Shown piece by piece: positions 1-8,945 of a DNA stretch of 64,000 nucleotides. The number at the start of each line of letters is the position of its first letter. The stretch's first letter is position 1. The DNA lies in NCBI GenBank assembly GCA_038230335.1, contig JBBRNL010000006.1, positions 1-64,000 of the forward strand, in the 5' to 3' direction. The notes below the pieces were generated by a model, which had not been told where the DNA came from, ran no database searches, and was given only the letters and a program-made list of their open reading frames with translations. The stretch comes from JBBRDU01 sp038230335. Lineage in GTDB: Bacteria; Verrucomicrobiota; Verrucomicrobiia; Chthoniobacterales; UBA10450. A program made the translations under genes and the position numbers.

Positions 1-101
1 CGCGCTCGGAGATCGCGATCCACCTTCGCTCATTCCATAGCCCCGGGAGCTTTCCGGGTTGGTCATCCGGAGCTCACCGTGTTTAATTCACGTCGCATCA
101 C

Positions 102-174
<73 letters not shown>

Positions 175-212
175 GAAATTTCGCATTGCAGATTTCGTCC
201 GGCGGAATTGGG

Positions 213-1799
213 ATGTCTGAAGTGCTTCGTGCTTTTACCTCCTCACTTCAGCTGTTGCTGCTCAGCGCGCTCATTCTCATCCCGCGCTGCGCGAACCATG
301 AGCAGGTCTTCCATGGCGGAAACGTCTATTTCACGGACGCGGACTGTTACGCGCGCATGACGCGGGTGCGGATGTGTCTGGCTCATCCGGGATTGGTCGT
401 GCGCCATCATGACTTCGAAAACTTTCCGCAAGGCGTAACGCCCCACACGACTGCGCCGCTCGATTATCTCATTCTCGCCTTGTCTATTTTGCTGGCTCCA
501 TTCACCTCCCATGCGCTCGACCTGGCCGGCGCGATCATCTCGCCGCTGCTGGCCCTGGCCGGCGGCTGGTTTCTCTGGGGATGGGCGCGCCAAATGAAAT
601 TCCGTTATGGCTGGCCCATGCTCGTTCTCTTCGCGATCAGCCCTATTCTCGTTCATGGCACGGAATTGGGACGCCCCGACCATCAATCAGTCTTGATCGT
701 TCTTCTCACGATCGTCTTTTGTGCCGAATCATATCTGATGGCCGAGCCGTCGCGCGCTTGGAGCATAACGGCGGGATGCGCCTGGGGCCTTGCTCTGTGG
801 GTATCCCTTTACGAGCCGCTCGTCCTCCTTGCTTTTTTCCTTCTCGTATCTTTGATTCTGCGGGACACGGCTGGGTCCGGGATTTTGGGCAAACGCCGCC
901 GCGCCGGTTGGATCTGCTTTCTAATCCTGATCGCGCTCGCACTGGCGATCGAGCGCAGAGTTCCGTCTTTCGTAAGTCTTGCCGCAGATACATTCGTTAG
1001 GAATTGGACGCACAGCATTGGTGAACTCCACCCGGTGCCTTTCCTGAGCGCAGTCTGGCTGCGGTGGGCCGGATGTCTCGTGGTGGTCACGCCATTGCTC
1101 GTTTGGCTGCAGCGAACAGAGTTGTTGGCCGAGCCGACGCGCCGCCGCCAAATCGTTCTCCTTCTCAGTGTGTTAGGCGTAATCTTTTGTTTAACGATGT
1201 GGCAGGCGCGCTGGGCCTATTTTTTTGTGTCCGTGTTTTTGATAACGCTGCCCGCGTTACTCGAACCATGGCGGTCGCGCTCCGTGATCTGGGTCATCTT
1301 TATTCTTTCACTCTGGCCGATCGCGCGCGAATGGGATGAGAAACTATGGCCTAACGAAGTGCAGCTCGGCCAACGCGCGTCCCAAGAAGTGGAGCAGGTG
1401 AATCTGCATGAGCTTGCCCTGGTCATGCGATCAAGCGACCTCCATCCGTTTCTGGCGCCCTGGTGGCTGGCCCCGTCCATCGCCTACTGGTCCGGCCAGC
1501 CGGCCGCCGCTGGGAGCTCTCATGAAGGCGTGGCCGGAATCGTCGCGACGGCTACGTTTTACGCAAGTGACGACCCACAAAAAGCACGGGAAATTGTGGA
1601 GACCAGGCAGATCGACTTCGTCCTGAGCTATGATGCCGATCGGGTCGCGGAAAGTTGCAGTCAGATTCTGGGCCAATCTGTATCCGAGCACGCCCTTTGC
1701 TACGTGCTGGACCGTGCCCCAGCTAACTCACCCCGGTTTCTGGTTTTGGCCGCCCAAAACCCGACCGGGAAGCTCTTCCGGGTTGGGAATAACCGGTGA
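213..1799 (+). CDS. Multi-pass membrane protein, STT3/GT-C glycosyltransferase-like
   Basis: Hydrophobic protein of 528 residues with about ten or more membrane segments. An early soluble loop carries DADCYARMTRVR, then HPG and TAPLDYL. A later loop has GRPDHQS, in the place where oligosaccharyltransferase STT3/PglB-type enzymes have an aspartate and a DHH-like motif. This suggests a GT-C fold enzyme using a polyprenyl-linked sugar donor at the membrane, but assignment to the family is inference. The open frame runs back into the tRNA. I start at the ATG of MSEVLRAF because the preceding 23 codons are tRNA sequence and spacer. No strong ribosome binding site is visible. It could instead be an uncharacterised ArnT/PMT-like protein. 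Confidence 0.6.
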   Translation: MSEVLRAFTSSLQLLLLSALILIPRCANHEQVFHGGNVYFTDADCYARMTRVRMCLAHPGLVVRHHDFENFPQGVTPHTTAPLDYLILALSILLAPFTSHALDLAGAIISPLLALAGGWFLWGWARQMKFRYGWPMLVLFAISPILVHGTELGRPDHQSVLIVLLTIVFCAESYLMAEPSRAWSITAGCAWGLALWVSLYEPLVLLAFFLLVSLILRDTAGSGILGKRRRAGWICFLILIALALAIERRVPSFVSLAADTFVRNWTHSIGELHPVPFLSAVWLRWAGCLVVVTPLLVWLQRTELLAEPTRRRQIVLLLSVLGVIFCLTMWQARWAYFFVSVFLITLPALLEPWRSRSVIWVIFILSLWPIAREWDEKLWPNEVQLGQRASQEVEQVNLHELALVMRSSDLHPFLAPWWLAPSIAYWSGQPAAAGSSHEGVAGIVATATFYASDDPQKAREIVETRQIDFVLSYDADRVAESCSQILGQSVSEHALCYVLDRAPANSPRFLVLAAQNPTGKLFRVGNNR

Positions 1800-1828
1800 A
1801 AAACTTGGGGGTATCCTCAGGGATTCCG

Positions 1829-1857
1829 TTGACATGGCGGACCCTGGTGACAATAAT
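1829..1857 (+). promoter_or_regulatory. Sigma-70-like promoter of the bactofilin genes
   Basis: TTGACA (1829-1834) and AATAAT (1852-1857) are separated by exactly 17 bp, a near-consensus -35/-10 pair in the short gap before the first bactofilin gene. The expected transcription start (around 1864) falls on the GTG start codon of that gene, so the transcript would be leaderless, or translation would begin at a later ATG. Confidence 0.5.
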
Positions 1858-1862
1858 ACGGC

Positions 1863-2420
1863 GTGTTGAAAAAATTCATCCCGCAGAAGCCGATGTCATC
1901 TATCGGAGAAGGATCGCTGGTTTCGGGGACCGAAGAAAACACCCGTTCTGCTTACAGCGAACAACCTAGAGCATCACAAACAACTGACTATCAAAAAACT
2001 ATGGCTGAACATTCCGGCAAAGACATCCTGTCAAGCGACGTGGAAATTAAGGGATCAATTAAATTTCAAAAAGAGCTTCTGATCGACGGTAAAGTCGAGG
2101 GTGAAATCAATTCTGAGGGAGTTCTGACGATTGGTGAAAACGCCGATATTCGTGGAGAAGTCAAAACGAAATCGATTACGGTTTTCGGAAAAGTTCAGGG
2201 TAACATCACGGTCACGGAACGCTGCGAGCTCAAATCGAAGTGCATCCTGCAGGGTGATCTGAAGGCGGCCCGACTCGTCATCGAAGAAGGCGCTACCTTT
2301 ATCGGAAAATCAGAAGTCACGAGCGGTATGAGTGTGACCGCCGCGAAATCTTCGGGCAACCGTCCTGAAATTGTGCGTAACGAGGAGCCGTCTAAACCGG
2401 CCTTCGCCGCGCGATCCTAG
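1863..2420 (+). CDS. Bactofilin family cytoskeletal protein
   Basis: 185 residues. After a polar, disordered N-terminus the segment from about residue 53 (ILSSDVEIKGSIKF) to about 150 shows the short repeating beta-strand pattern of bactofilins (DUF583): LLIDGKVEGEI, GVLTIGENADIRGEV, SITVFGKVQGNI, RLVIEEGATFIG. Bactofilins polymerise without nucleotide into filaments that scaffold envelope or polysaccharide machines. The start is uncertain: GTG at 1863 lies on the predicted transcription start, and ATG at 1893 and at 2001 are in frame; only the last is close to the conserved core. It is followed 26 bp later by a second bactofilin, so the two probably form one operon. Confidence 0.88.
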   Translation: MLKKFIPQKPMSSIGEGSLVSGTEENTRSAYSEQPRASQTTDYQKTMAEHSGKDILSSDVEIKGSIKFQKELLIDGKVEGEINSEGVLTIGENADIRGEVKTKSITVFGKVQGNITVTERCELKSKCILQGDLKAARLVIEEGATFIGKSEVTSGMSVTAAKSSGNRPEIVRNEEPSKPAFAARS

Positions 2421-2446
2421 AGGAAGGTTTTTAGCCGGCTGTTACA

Positions 2447-3292
2447 GTGGGAAAACCGTCGCCTGCTAAAGTTAGTGTGGAATGTCCACACTGCGGCTTT
2501 AAGCAGATGGATTATGCGGCGGCGAAAAGCACTATGTGCCGTCAATGTGGACGGCATTTTTCGCCCACTGATCCGAAACCCGGACTGCATCTTCGGACCA
2601 AGGAGCCGACGGCTCCGGCCGCGGAACCGACCGGATTCCGTAAGATCGAAAGCCTTTGGGGACGCCAACGCAGTCGCCTCGTAGCCTGCTTCGAGTGCAA
2701 GCGGAAACATGAGGTCAGTGATGCCGCTACGTCGACGAATTGCCCAGGTTGCAGCGCTCACATTGATCTGCGCGATTATAAGATAGCGACCCCGTTCAGT
2801 CGGTCCATTCGAACCCGCGGTGAGATTCACCTGACCGCGAAAGGAGATGTGAGCAGCACCAGCGTCATTTGCCACTCGGCCATCATCGAAGGAAAACTTC
2901 GGGGCAACTTGCAGTGCGAGGAATCGGCCACCATAAATTTCATCGGTAAAATCCCCGGCCGACTGACCGCAAATTATGTCTGCGTCGAACGCAAGGCCGA
3001 CGTGCAATGTTACCGGCGTGTTACGGTTGGCAGTATCGATATTAAGGGTCGCATGTCGGGCGAAATCATCGCTACCGGTGCGGTCAATATTCATAAGACA
3101 GGCGTGCTCGACGGAAATGTCACAGCCAAGTCGTTGACGATCGACCAGGGCGGAATCTTTTCGGGTGGTCTAGTCATTGGCCAGGGCGATTTGAAGCAGG
3201 CCGAATTACTCCCCGAATCGAAACCGGTTGTGGAAGACGCCGCGGCGACAGCCATCGCGCCGGCCACCCCGCAGCCGCTCCCGGCAACTTAG
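2447..3292 (+). CDS. Bactofilin with two N-terminal zinc ribbons
   Basis: 281 residues starting at GTG. The first third contains two cysteine clusters: CPHCGF with a distant CRQCG (residues about 10-34), and CFECKRK with a distant CPGC (about 78-100). Each is a four-cysteine zinc-ribbon pattern. The remainder from about residue 120 has bactofilin-type short strands (GEIHLTAKGDV, AIIEGKLRGNL, IGKIPGRLTANY, VGSIDIKGRMSGEI, SLTIDQGGIFSGGL). The tail is rich in Ala and Pro. Adjacency to an ordinary bactofilin suggests a heteropolymer or a regulatory subunit; that is inference. Confidence 0.82.
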   Translation: MGKPSPAKVSVECPHCGFKQMDYAAAKSTMCRQCGRHFSPTDPKPGLHLRTKEPTAPAAEPTGFRKIESLWGRQRSRLVACFECKRKHEVSDAATSTNCPGCSAHIDLRDYKIATPFSRSIRTRGEIHLTAKGDVSSTSVICHSAIIEGKLRGNLQCEESATINFIGKIPGRLTANYVCVERKADVQCYRRVTVGSIDIKGRMSGEIIATGAVNIHKTGVLDGNVTAKSLTIDQGGIFSGGLVIGQGDLKQAELLPESKPVVEDAAATAIAPATPQPLPAT

Positions 3293-3300
3293 TTGCGGCG

Positions 3301-3723
3301 TTGAAGCGCAAGCTGCATCTGCGGAGCCCGTACGACAAGCTGGGCGGCTATGTTCATCTGCCGCGCCTTATAGACAAGGCCAAACTGCACCGCGAAGGTT
3401 TGCTCAACGGTTATAACTACAAGACGGTGGGCTTCGATAAACATCTGCTCGCTTTCCTTAAGCTCGATCCCGATGCGTTCGAAGAAGCATCTCATCGGCT
3501 CGAGACCGATTCCAACATCCTGCATTGGGTGACGGAACATGCCGTGCCGCATCCGGACGAAGCAATCGAGGAGTGGAATCAGGCCATGATTTCCCGGCAC
3601 CCTGACACGGCCGCAAAAAAGGCGCGCTTCCTCCACTTTTTGAAGGAAGCAGGTGGGGAAGACCGGAAAGATATCCGCACCTACTTTGATCTGATCGAGT
3701 TCGACGAAGGCCGGGTGAAATAA
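3301..3723 (+). CDS. DUF5069 domain protein
   Basis: 140 residues with the family pattern LRSPYDKLGGYVHLPRLIDK near the N-terminus, followed by a Tyr-Asn-Tyr segment, DKHLLAFLKLDPDAFEEA and a C-terminal Trp- and Asp-rich helix region. DUF5069 proteins are small, have no known function and are common in Verrucomicrobiota and Planctomycetota. The frame opens with TTG eight bases after the upstream stop, so it probably belongs to the bactofilin operon. No catalytic motif is evident. Confidence 0.78.
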   Translation: MKRKLHLRSPYDKLGGYVHLPRLIDKAKLHREGLLNGYNYKTVGFDKHLLAFLKLDPDAFEEASHRLETDSNILHWVTEHAVPHPDEAIEEWNQAMISRHPDTAAKKARFLHFLKEAGGEDRKDIRTYFDLIEFDEGRVK

Positions 3724-3740
3724 CCGGCCGGGTCATCGTG

Positions 3741-3757
3741 CGGCGATACCGTCGCCG
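3741..3757. terminator. Possible bidirectional terminator hairpin
   Basis: CGGCGA and TCGCCG form a 6-bp GC-rich hairpin with a 5-nt loop in the 40-bp gap between two convergent genes. There is no clear T run on either side, so the role rests mainly on position. Confidence 0.3.
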
Positions 3758-3763
3758 CCGTTC

Positions 3764-4513
3764 CTAGACGAACTGTTGAAAGAGAGCGTTCGCCTCCTCC
3801 AGTGTCTCTTTGCTTCCGATGTCCAGCCACAGGCCCTTGACCTGGAAGGTATTGACTGGCTTCCGCGTGTGGAGCCATTGCAGGAAACGTCCGGGTTGAT
3901 CGGGATTATTACCGGCGGCCAGATAAGTCGTGAGCAACGAAAGCACTTCGCGCGAGTAATAGTAAAGGGCAATTGCCGCCAGCGTGTTCGTTGGCTTGGG
4001 CGGCTTCTCCTCAAAATGGGTAATCAGTCCATTCTCATCGATTGTGACGTTGCCGTATTTCTTGATCGCCTCCAGACTGCCGACGTCATACACGGCAACG
4101 GTAGCCTGCTTATCCCTGGCAAATGCCACGAAGTCATCCAGAGGTTCGCTGAAAAGATTGTCCCCGGCCACGACCAGCAAATCTTCCGTCGCGACATTTT
4201 CCCGGGTCAGAACCAGATTGATGTCTCCGATCGCGCCCAGCTTGTCGCTGTCGCTGGTCGATCCGTCATTAACCACTTTGAACGTGAACCCGGGCTGCCG
4301 CTGCGCGTAGCCGTTGGCCCACGCTTGAAAGTCCGAAGCAAACTTGACGTTTGTGACGATGTAAATCGTTTTCAAGTCTGGCACCGATTTAAGATGATCA
4401 ACGATCCATTCGATCATTGGCTTTCCCGCAATGTCGAGGAGCGGCTTGGCTTTGGTTAAGGTCAGCGGATAGAGGCGGGTCGCATACCCCGCCGCGAGAA
4501 CGAGAACATTCAT
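3764..4513 (-). CDS. Sugar-1-phosphate nucleotidyltransferase
   Basis: 249 residues. The N-terminus MNVLVLAAGYATRLYPLT followed by KAKPLLDIAGKPMIEW is the nucleotide-binding signature of the NTP-transferase family (glucose-1-phosphate thymidylyl- or uridylyltransferases and mannose-1-phosphate guanylyltransferases). VVAGDNLF matches the metal-binding Asp region, and HFEEKP with the later WLDIGS are also typical. It should make an activated nucleotide sugar for envelope or exopolysaccharide synthesis. The exact nucleotide and sugar cannot be read from sequence. The gene lies 75 bp downstream of glnD on the same strand. Confidence 0.85.
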   Translation of the reverse strand: MNVLVLAAGYATRLYPLTLTKAKPLLDIAGKPMIEWIVDHLKSVPDLKTIYIVTNVKFASDFQAWANGYAQRQPGFTFKVVNDGSTSDSDKLGAIGDINLVLTRENVATEDLLVVAGDNLFSEPLDDFVAFARDKQATVAVYDVGSLEAIKKYGNVTIDENGLITHFEEKPPKPTNTLAAIALYYYSREVLSLLTTYLAAGNNPDQPGRFLQWLHTRKPVNTFQVKGLWLDIGSKETLEEANALFQQFV

Positions 4514-4588
4514 GGGTCTGGATCTGATGATTCTGGGAGATTGATGCGCGCTGCCGGCGGCTGCGCGCCGAGCGTTGCCGGTTGGATT

Positions 4589-7348
4589 TTAATCGTTCTT
4601 TTCGTCCGACAACGTAGCGCTCTGCAAATCTTTCTGCAGCGCAGCGATTCGGCTGGCGTCCATGATCTTGCCATGGCTTGCGCTGTCGGTCACGTAGAAC
4701 GTGTCCATGGCCGCGCCATTTTGTGTGCTGATGCGCGAAAGAATCATGGCCACCCCGCTGCGGCCGAAGCACTCGAGCAGATCGTAGAGTAAGCTAACGC
4801 GATCGGCCGTTTGTACTTGGATCAACGTGTAGGCCGGATGCGCCTTGTTCTCGATCGATATGCGAGTCGGGAAAGTCATCTCGGGCGACGGCTGCAATCG
4901 CATTTGCCGCCGTGCTTTATCGATCAGAGGAGAAAAATCGAAAGTTTGCTTGTGCAGGGCGTGCTTCAGGGTTTCTTCGACCAGCTTGAAATCGCGCTGA
5001 TCTGTCACCGCGCGCCCTTTCGTGTCGCATACATGGAAAACATTGAGGACGGTGTGATCGCCGCGCGCGAACGTGTCGACGCTCAGGATGTTGATCGGGA
5101 CCACGGAAAACGATCCTGCGATCTTGGCCAGAAGCTGCTCCCGGTCCCAGGTGTGGAAGGCAACAATCGTGTGACCCTGTTCCGGAAAAGGATCCCAACT
5201 GACCGCCGGCGTCAGCGTCTCGTCGCCTTCCGTCATTTCCAGAAAGGTCCGGAACAGTTTAATGTGCCGGACTATTTCCGGGGCTTCGTTCCCGCGAAAG
5301 TAAGTGTCCGGCATAAAATCGAAGTGGGTTTCAATTTCATCACCAAAGTCGGCCGGCAGTGCCTCCGTAATCGTCGCCTGCAGGGTGGCGCGTTCGATCG
5401 TGACCTGGTTGTAGTACGATTGTTGATCGGCCAGATACTTTGTCGTGGCATGATACAGCTGCCAGACGAGTAATTCCTTCCAATCCGACCACGCACTGGC
5501 CCCCGTCCCTTGCCCGTCGGCCAGGGTCAGAAGCATAAGGGCGTTTAAGTTGCGCTGATGTTTCACGAAGTTAGCCAACTCCACGATGGTGGCGGGATCG
5601 TCCAGATTTCGTTGTTGCGCAATGTTTGACAGAGTGACGTGGTGATCGACCAAAAGGATGAGCGCTTTCCGTTGCTCGGATGACAACTGCAGGCGCGACG
5701 CGATGCGCTGGGCGAACACGGCACTCGCTTCGGAGTGGGGGCGCGCGCGGACCGCTTTGCCCGTGTCGTGCAGAAGCAGTGCGAGGTAGAGAACAAATGG
5801 ATCCTCCAGCTCTTCGAATAACCGGCGATAGGCGGCGAACTTCGGATCCGTCGTGCGAAAGACAGCGTCCAGTTTGTCAATACAGAGGAGCGTGTGCTCG
5901 TCCGCGGTGTAACGATGGAAAAACTCGTGCTGGACCAGGCAGGTGAGTTGGCCGAACTCCGGAATGTAGCGGCCCAAAAAATCCGCCCGATGCATCATGC
6001 GCAAGACCCGTCCGACTTCTCCTTTTCTCGAGAGCATTGCGATAAACATCTCCCGTGGAACCTTCGCGTACTGATAGGTGCGGGTAACCTGACCAAGCCG
6101 GCGCTGCAGGAGATCCTCAAGTTCAGGACTGAAATCGAGCTGTTTCTCCTGAGCCAGCTGGAACAACCGCATCATTTGAGTGGGATCCTGCTGGAACAAA
6201 TCACGCCGGTTCGTGTGCAGTCGGCCGTTTCGGACCAAGAACGCCTCGAGGGGCGTCTCGGCGACACGCCGCAGAGGCAGAAAGCTGAAGAGCGACCGGG
6301 TGCGGCTGGTCGCATATCCGGCCACGAACTGCTCGGTAATGCGCTCGGTGACTCGGAAAATATTGCGCGCATGCCCGTAATATTCGCGCATGAGAGTCTC
6401 GCTACTCAACTGTCCGTCTGGCGCAGAGTAGCGGAGTCGTTTGGCAATCTGCTCCTGCATGTTCAAATGCAAGATGTCGTTAGCTCGACCTGTCGCGTAG
6501 TGTAAATCGGTTCGCAGTCGAAGGAGGAAATCGTAGGCTGTTTCAATCCTTCTGCGATCGGTTTCACTGAGCCAGTTTTTGCCAACTAAATGCGTCGTAG
6601 TCAGGGCGCCCTCCTTGAAATGAGTCATCCAGAGAAGGTTCTGGTAATCGCGCAGTCCACCGCATCCGTTCTTCAAGTTGGGTTCCTGCATGTAGACGCT
6701 GTCGCCAAATTTGTTGTGTCGCGTCTCCTGATCCTGCATGCGCATCTCGAAATACTCGCGTTCGTATCCAACGACGCATTTGGCCAGAAATTGTGCGCGG
6801 AATAGGCCAGCGAGTTTCTCATCACCGGCCAGGTAGCGAGACTCGAGCATGGCCGTCTTCGTCAACATGTCGCGGTTGGCCTGCGCGATTGCATCTTTGA
6901 TCGAGCGCGTGGAATGGCCCACCTTGAAGCCCACATCCCAAAGCGAATAGAGGATCTGCTCCACGATCTGTTCCAGATAAGGCGAAATCTTTCCCCGGCT
7001 GGGACCGTGCAGAAGCATGACATCAACGTCGCTTGATGGATTCAGTTCGCCGCGGCCATAGCCGCCGAGAGCGATGAGGGCCAGTGGCTGGCCGGCCGCA
7101 CCGGCATGACTCCCGGCCGCCGCCACGGCCGCGGCAAAGACGTGTCGCAACAGGACGTCGACGAGTTCCACTCGAAGCGTGCAAATCTCCCGCCCGCCGC
7201 CGCCCGCCTGGTGTTTTAAACGAAGCCGGTGCTCCTCGATCTTGAGAAATTTTTTGTAGAGAGGAAGAACTTCCGTCGGACGTTTTACGCCAGCGGCAGC
7301 CAACTGGTTTTCGGCATGGGCTAGAACCTGTTCCAGGTGGCGAGACAT
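4589..7348 (-). CDS. glnD: [Protein-PII] uridylyltransferase/uridylyl-removing enzyme
   Basis: 919 residues, close to the usual 850-950. Domain order matches GlnD: a nucleotidyltransferase domain with GGYGRGELNPSSDVDVML (about residues 93-110), a long helical linker, an HD phosphohydrolase domain with LLHDTGK and VDHHVTLSN, and two C-terminal ACT domains (HTIVAFHTWDREQLLAKI and YTLIQVQTADRVSLLYDL). GlnD attaches or removes UMP on PII in response to glutamine and so signals nitrogen status. All key motifs are present. It lies downstream of an NtrC-type regulator and a histidine kinase on the same strand, with a 128-bp repeat-containing gap. Confidence 0.96.
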   Translation of the reverse strand: MSRHLEQVLAHAENQLAAAGVKRPTEVLPLYKKFLKIEEHRLRLKHQAGGGGREICTLRVELVDVLLRHVFAAAVAAAGSHAGAAGQPLALIALGGYGRGELNPSSDVDVMLLHGPSRGKISPYLEQIVEQILYSLWDVGFKVGHSTRSIKDAIAQANRDMLTKTAMLESRYLAGDEKLAGLFRAQFLAKCVVGYEREYFEMRMQDQETRHNKFGDSVYMQEPNLKNGCGGLRDYQNLLWMTHFKEGALTTTHLVGKNWLSETDRRRIETAYDFLLRLRTDLHYATGRANDILHLNMQEQIAKRLRYSAPDGQLSSETLMREYYGHARNIFRVTERITEQFVAGYATSRTRSLFSFLPLRRVAETPLEAFLVRNGRLHTNRRDLFQQDPTQMMRLFQLAQEKQLDFSPELEDLLQRRLGQVTRTYQYAKVPREMFIAMLSRKGEVGRVLRMMHRADFLGRYIPEFGQLTCLVQHEFFHRYTADEHTLLCIDKLDAVFRTTDPKFAAYRRLFEELEDPFVLYLALLLHDTGKAVRARPHSEASAVFAQRIASRLQLSSEQRKALILLVDHHVTLSNIAQQRNLDDPATIVELANFVKHQRNLNALMLLTLADGQGTGASAWSDWKELLVWQLYHATTKYLADQQSYYNQVTIERATLQATITEALPADFGDEIETHFDFMPDTYFRGNEAPEIVRHIKLFRTFLEMTEGDETLTPAVSWDPFPEQGHTIVAFHTWDREQLLAKIAGSFSVVPINILSVDTFARGDHTVLNVFHVCDTKGRAVTDQRDFKLVEETLKHALHKQTFDFSPLIDKARRQMRLQPSPEMTFPTRISIENKAHPAYTLIQVQTADRVSLLYDLLECFGRSGVAMILSRISTQNGAAMDTFYVTDSASHGKIMDASRIAALQKDLQSATLSDEKND

Positions 7349-7404
7349 TCGATTCTCTATTCTCGATTTCCGCCCGCGAATTGCAAACGGGGCGTGGCCG
7401 CAGG

Positions 7405-7468
7405 CAGGTAGGGGCGATTCAGCCGAGCGTCAGTTTGGAGAAAGGCGGTTGGGTCAATCGCCCCCGCC
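7405..7468. repeat. REP-like palindrome remnants (GGCGATT family)
   Basis: The gap between glnD and the regulator holds GTAGGGGCGATT near 7409 and, in the other orientation, GGCGGTTGGGTCAATCGCC near 7445. The second can pair its 7-nt arms (GGCGGTT with AATCGCC, allowing one G-T). The same words recur near 49.7, 49.9, 51.7, 52.0, 55.9 and 58.6 kb. Confidence 0.6.
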
Positions 7469-7476
7469 CGGGCTCG

Positions 7477-8916
7477 TTAAAGCTCGATGGCGTAGCGCTT
7501 CAGCTTGTTGTAAAGCGTGGGGCGCTGAATCCCGAGAAGCTCCGCCGCTTTTTTCTTATTGCCGTGGCACTGCGCCAGAGCTTCCAGAATGGTGCTTCGC
7601 TCCACGTCGTCCAGACTCTGCACTCCCTGTCGCGCGGAGCCCTTCCGTTCCGTTTGCTGTAACGCCGTTGGCAGTCGCACTTCGGCGGGTAGTTCCTTGA
7701 TCTCAATCATGTTTTGCCTTGAAAGCACGACCGCATATTCGACCGCGTTTTGCAGTTCCCGCACATTTCCGGGCCAGGAGTAATCGAGGAGTTTTTGGAA
7801 GGCATCCGGCGCGATGGCGGGCTCTTCTTTGCCGAGCTGTTGGGAGAACTGTTTAACGAACGCTGCCACGAGCGGTGGAATATCCTGCTTGCGCTCGCGC
7901 AACGGGGGTACTTCGATCTGAAACGTGTTGAGCCGATAGTAAAGGTCCGAACGTAATCTGTTTTCGGATAAAGCCTGCGGGATCGGGCGATTCGTGGCGG
8001 CGATGACGCGAAAATCGGCCTTCAACACTTTTGTGCTTCCCAATGGCCGGTATTCGCGCTCCTGCAAAACTCGCAGGAAACGCGTCTGCAAGTCCGGGGG
8101 CATGTCTGAAATTTCGTCCAGGAACAGGGTGCTCCCGTCCGCCTCCGCGATCATACCGGGGAAGTCATTCATCGCCCCGGTAAAAGCGCCTTTCACATAA
8201 CCGAAAAGTTCGCCCTCGATCATCGCTTGCGGGAAGGCTGCGCAGTTCAATTTCACCATGATCTTCTCGGCGCGGCGACTCCGTTGATGAATGGTATTGG
8301 CAATCACTTCCTTGCCGACACCGCTTTCGCCGGTAATCAGCACATTTGCATCGGAGGGAGCCATCGCCGCGATCAGCTCCTGAATCTGCTGCATGACTTT
8401 GCTCGTGAAAATCGGCCCCGATCGCGTCTCGGCAATCTCGAGACGTTTTTCCAGTTGATGAGTCTTCTCGCGCAATTCGGCGGTCTCGCGCAACAGTGAT
8501 TGTTTTTCCAGCGCCTTGTCGACCAGGCTCAAAAGTTCTTCTGGTGCGTATGGTTTGCTAATGAAGTGAAAGGCTCCGCGCTTAATCGATTCGATCGCGT
8601 TATTCAGCGAATCGTGGGCCGTCAAAATGATGACTTGGATGTTGGGGAAGTCGGTTTTGATCTGGTCCAGGGTTTGCAGGCCTTCCGCATCGGGCAATTG
8701 CAAATCTAATAAAACGAGGGCCGGGGATTTCGTTCTGAGCAGCTTCAGACCCAGACTGGCCGTCGCGGCCGTCTCCACCTGATAACCGCGCCGCCCCAGA
8801 AGGGCCTCCAACGTCAGCAGAATGGGTCGCTCGTCATCGACGATGAGGATGCGATGGTTCTCCGTCATGCCCGCAGCGTTTGGATCGTTAACTTTGTGAT
8901 TCCGCTCTGATCCCAT
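7477..8916 (-). CDS. NtrC-type sigma-54-dependent response regulator
   Basis: 479 residues. The receiver domain starts RILIVDDERPILLTLEALL, with the likely phospho-acceptor Asp in VLLDLQLPD. The AAA+ domain has Walker A GESGVGKE, the sigma-54 contact loop GAFTGA and Walker B STLFLDEI. The C-terminus is a Fis-type helix-turn-helix (NKKKAAELLGIQRPTLYNKL). It should activate sigma-54 promoters after phosphorylation, most likely by the kinase encoded 30 bp upstream. I keep the start at 8916 because AGGGA lies 5-6 bases before it; an in-frame ATG at 8868 sits closer to the domain. Confidence 0.95.
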   Translation of the reverse strand: MGSERNHKVNDPNAAGMTENHRILIVDDERPILLTLEALLGRRGYQVETAATASLGLKLLRTKSPALVLLDLQLPDAEGLQTLDQIKTDFPNIQVIILTAHDSLNNAIESIKRGAFHFISKPYAPEELLSLVDKALEKQSLLRETAELREKTHQLEKRLEIAETRSGPIFTSKVMQQIQELIAAMAPSDANVLITGESGVGKEVIANTIHQRSRRAEKIMVKLNCAAFPQAMIEGELFGYVKGAFTGAMNDFPGMIAEADGSTLFLDEISDMPPDLQTRFLRVLQEREYRPLGSTKVLKADFRVIAATNRPIPQALSENRLRSDLYYRLNTFQIEVPPLRERKQDIPPLVAAFVKQFSQQLGKEEPAIAPDAFQKLLDYSWPGNVRELQNAVEYAVVLSRQNMIEIKELPAEVRLPTALQQTERKGSARQGVQSLDDVERSTILEALAQCHGNKKKAAELLGIQRPTLYNKLKRYAIEL

Positions 8917-8945
8917 TGAATCCCTGCGTTGTGCCCGTCCCCCAA

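Noticed and set aside
1..101. A second tRNA or rRNA end before the tRNA-Ile2
   Set aside because: The only structure is a CCCGGGAGCTTTCCGGG hairpin; no cloverleaf or rRNA sequence could be made out.
3776..4459. Long plus-strand frame opposite the sugar nucleotidyltransferase
   Set aside because: It is the antisense shadow of a gene with clear family motifs; the translation shows no recognisable family.
4811..6505. Plus-strand frames of about 200 residues opposite glnD
   Set aside because: Antisense to an intact glnD with all motifs; composition is that of reversed codons.
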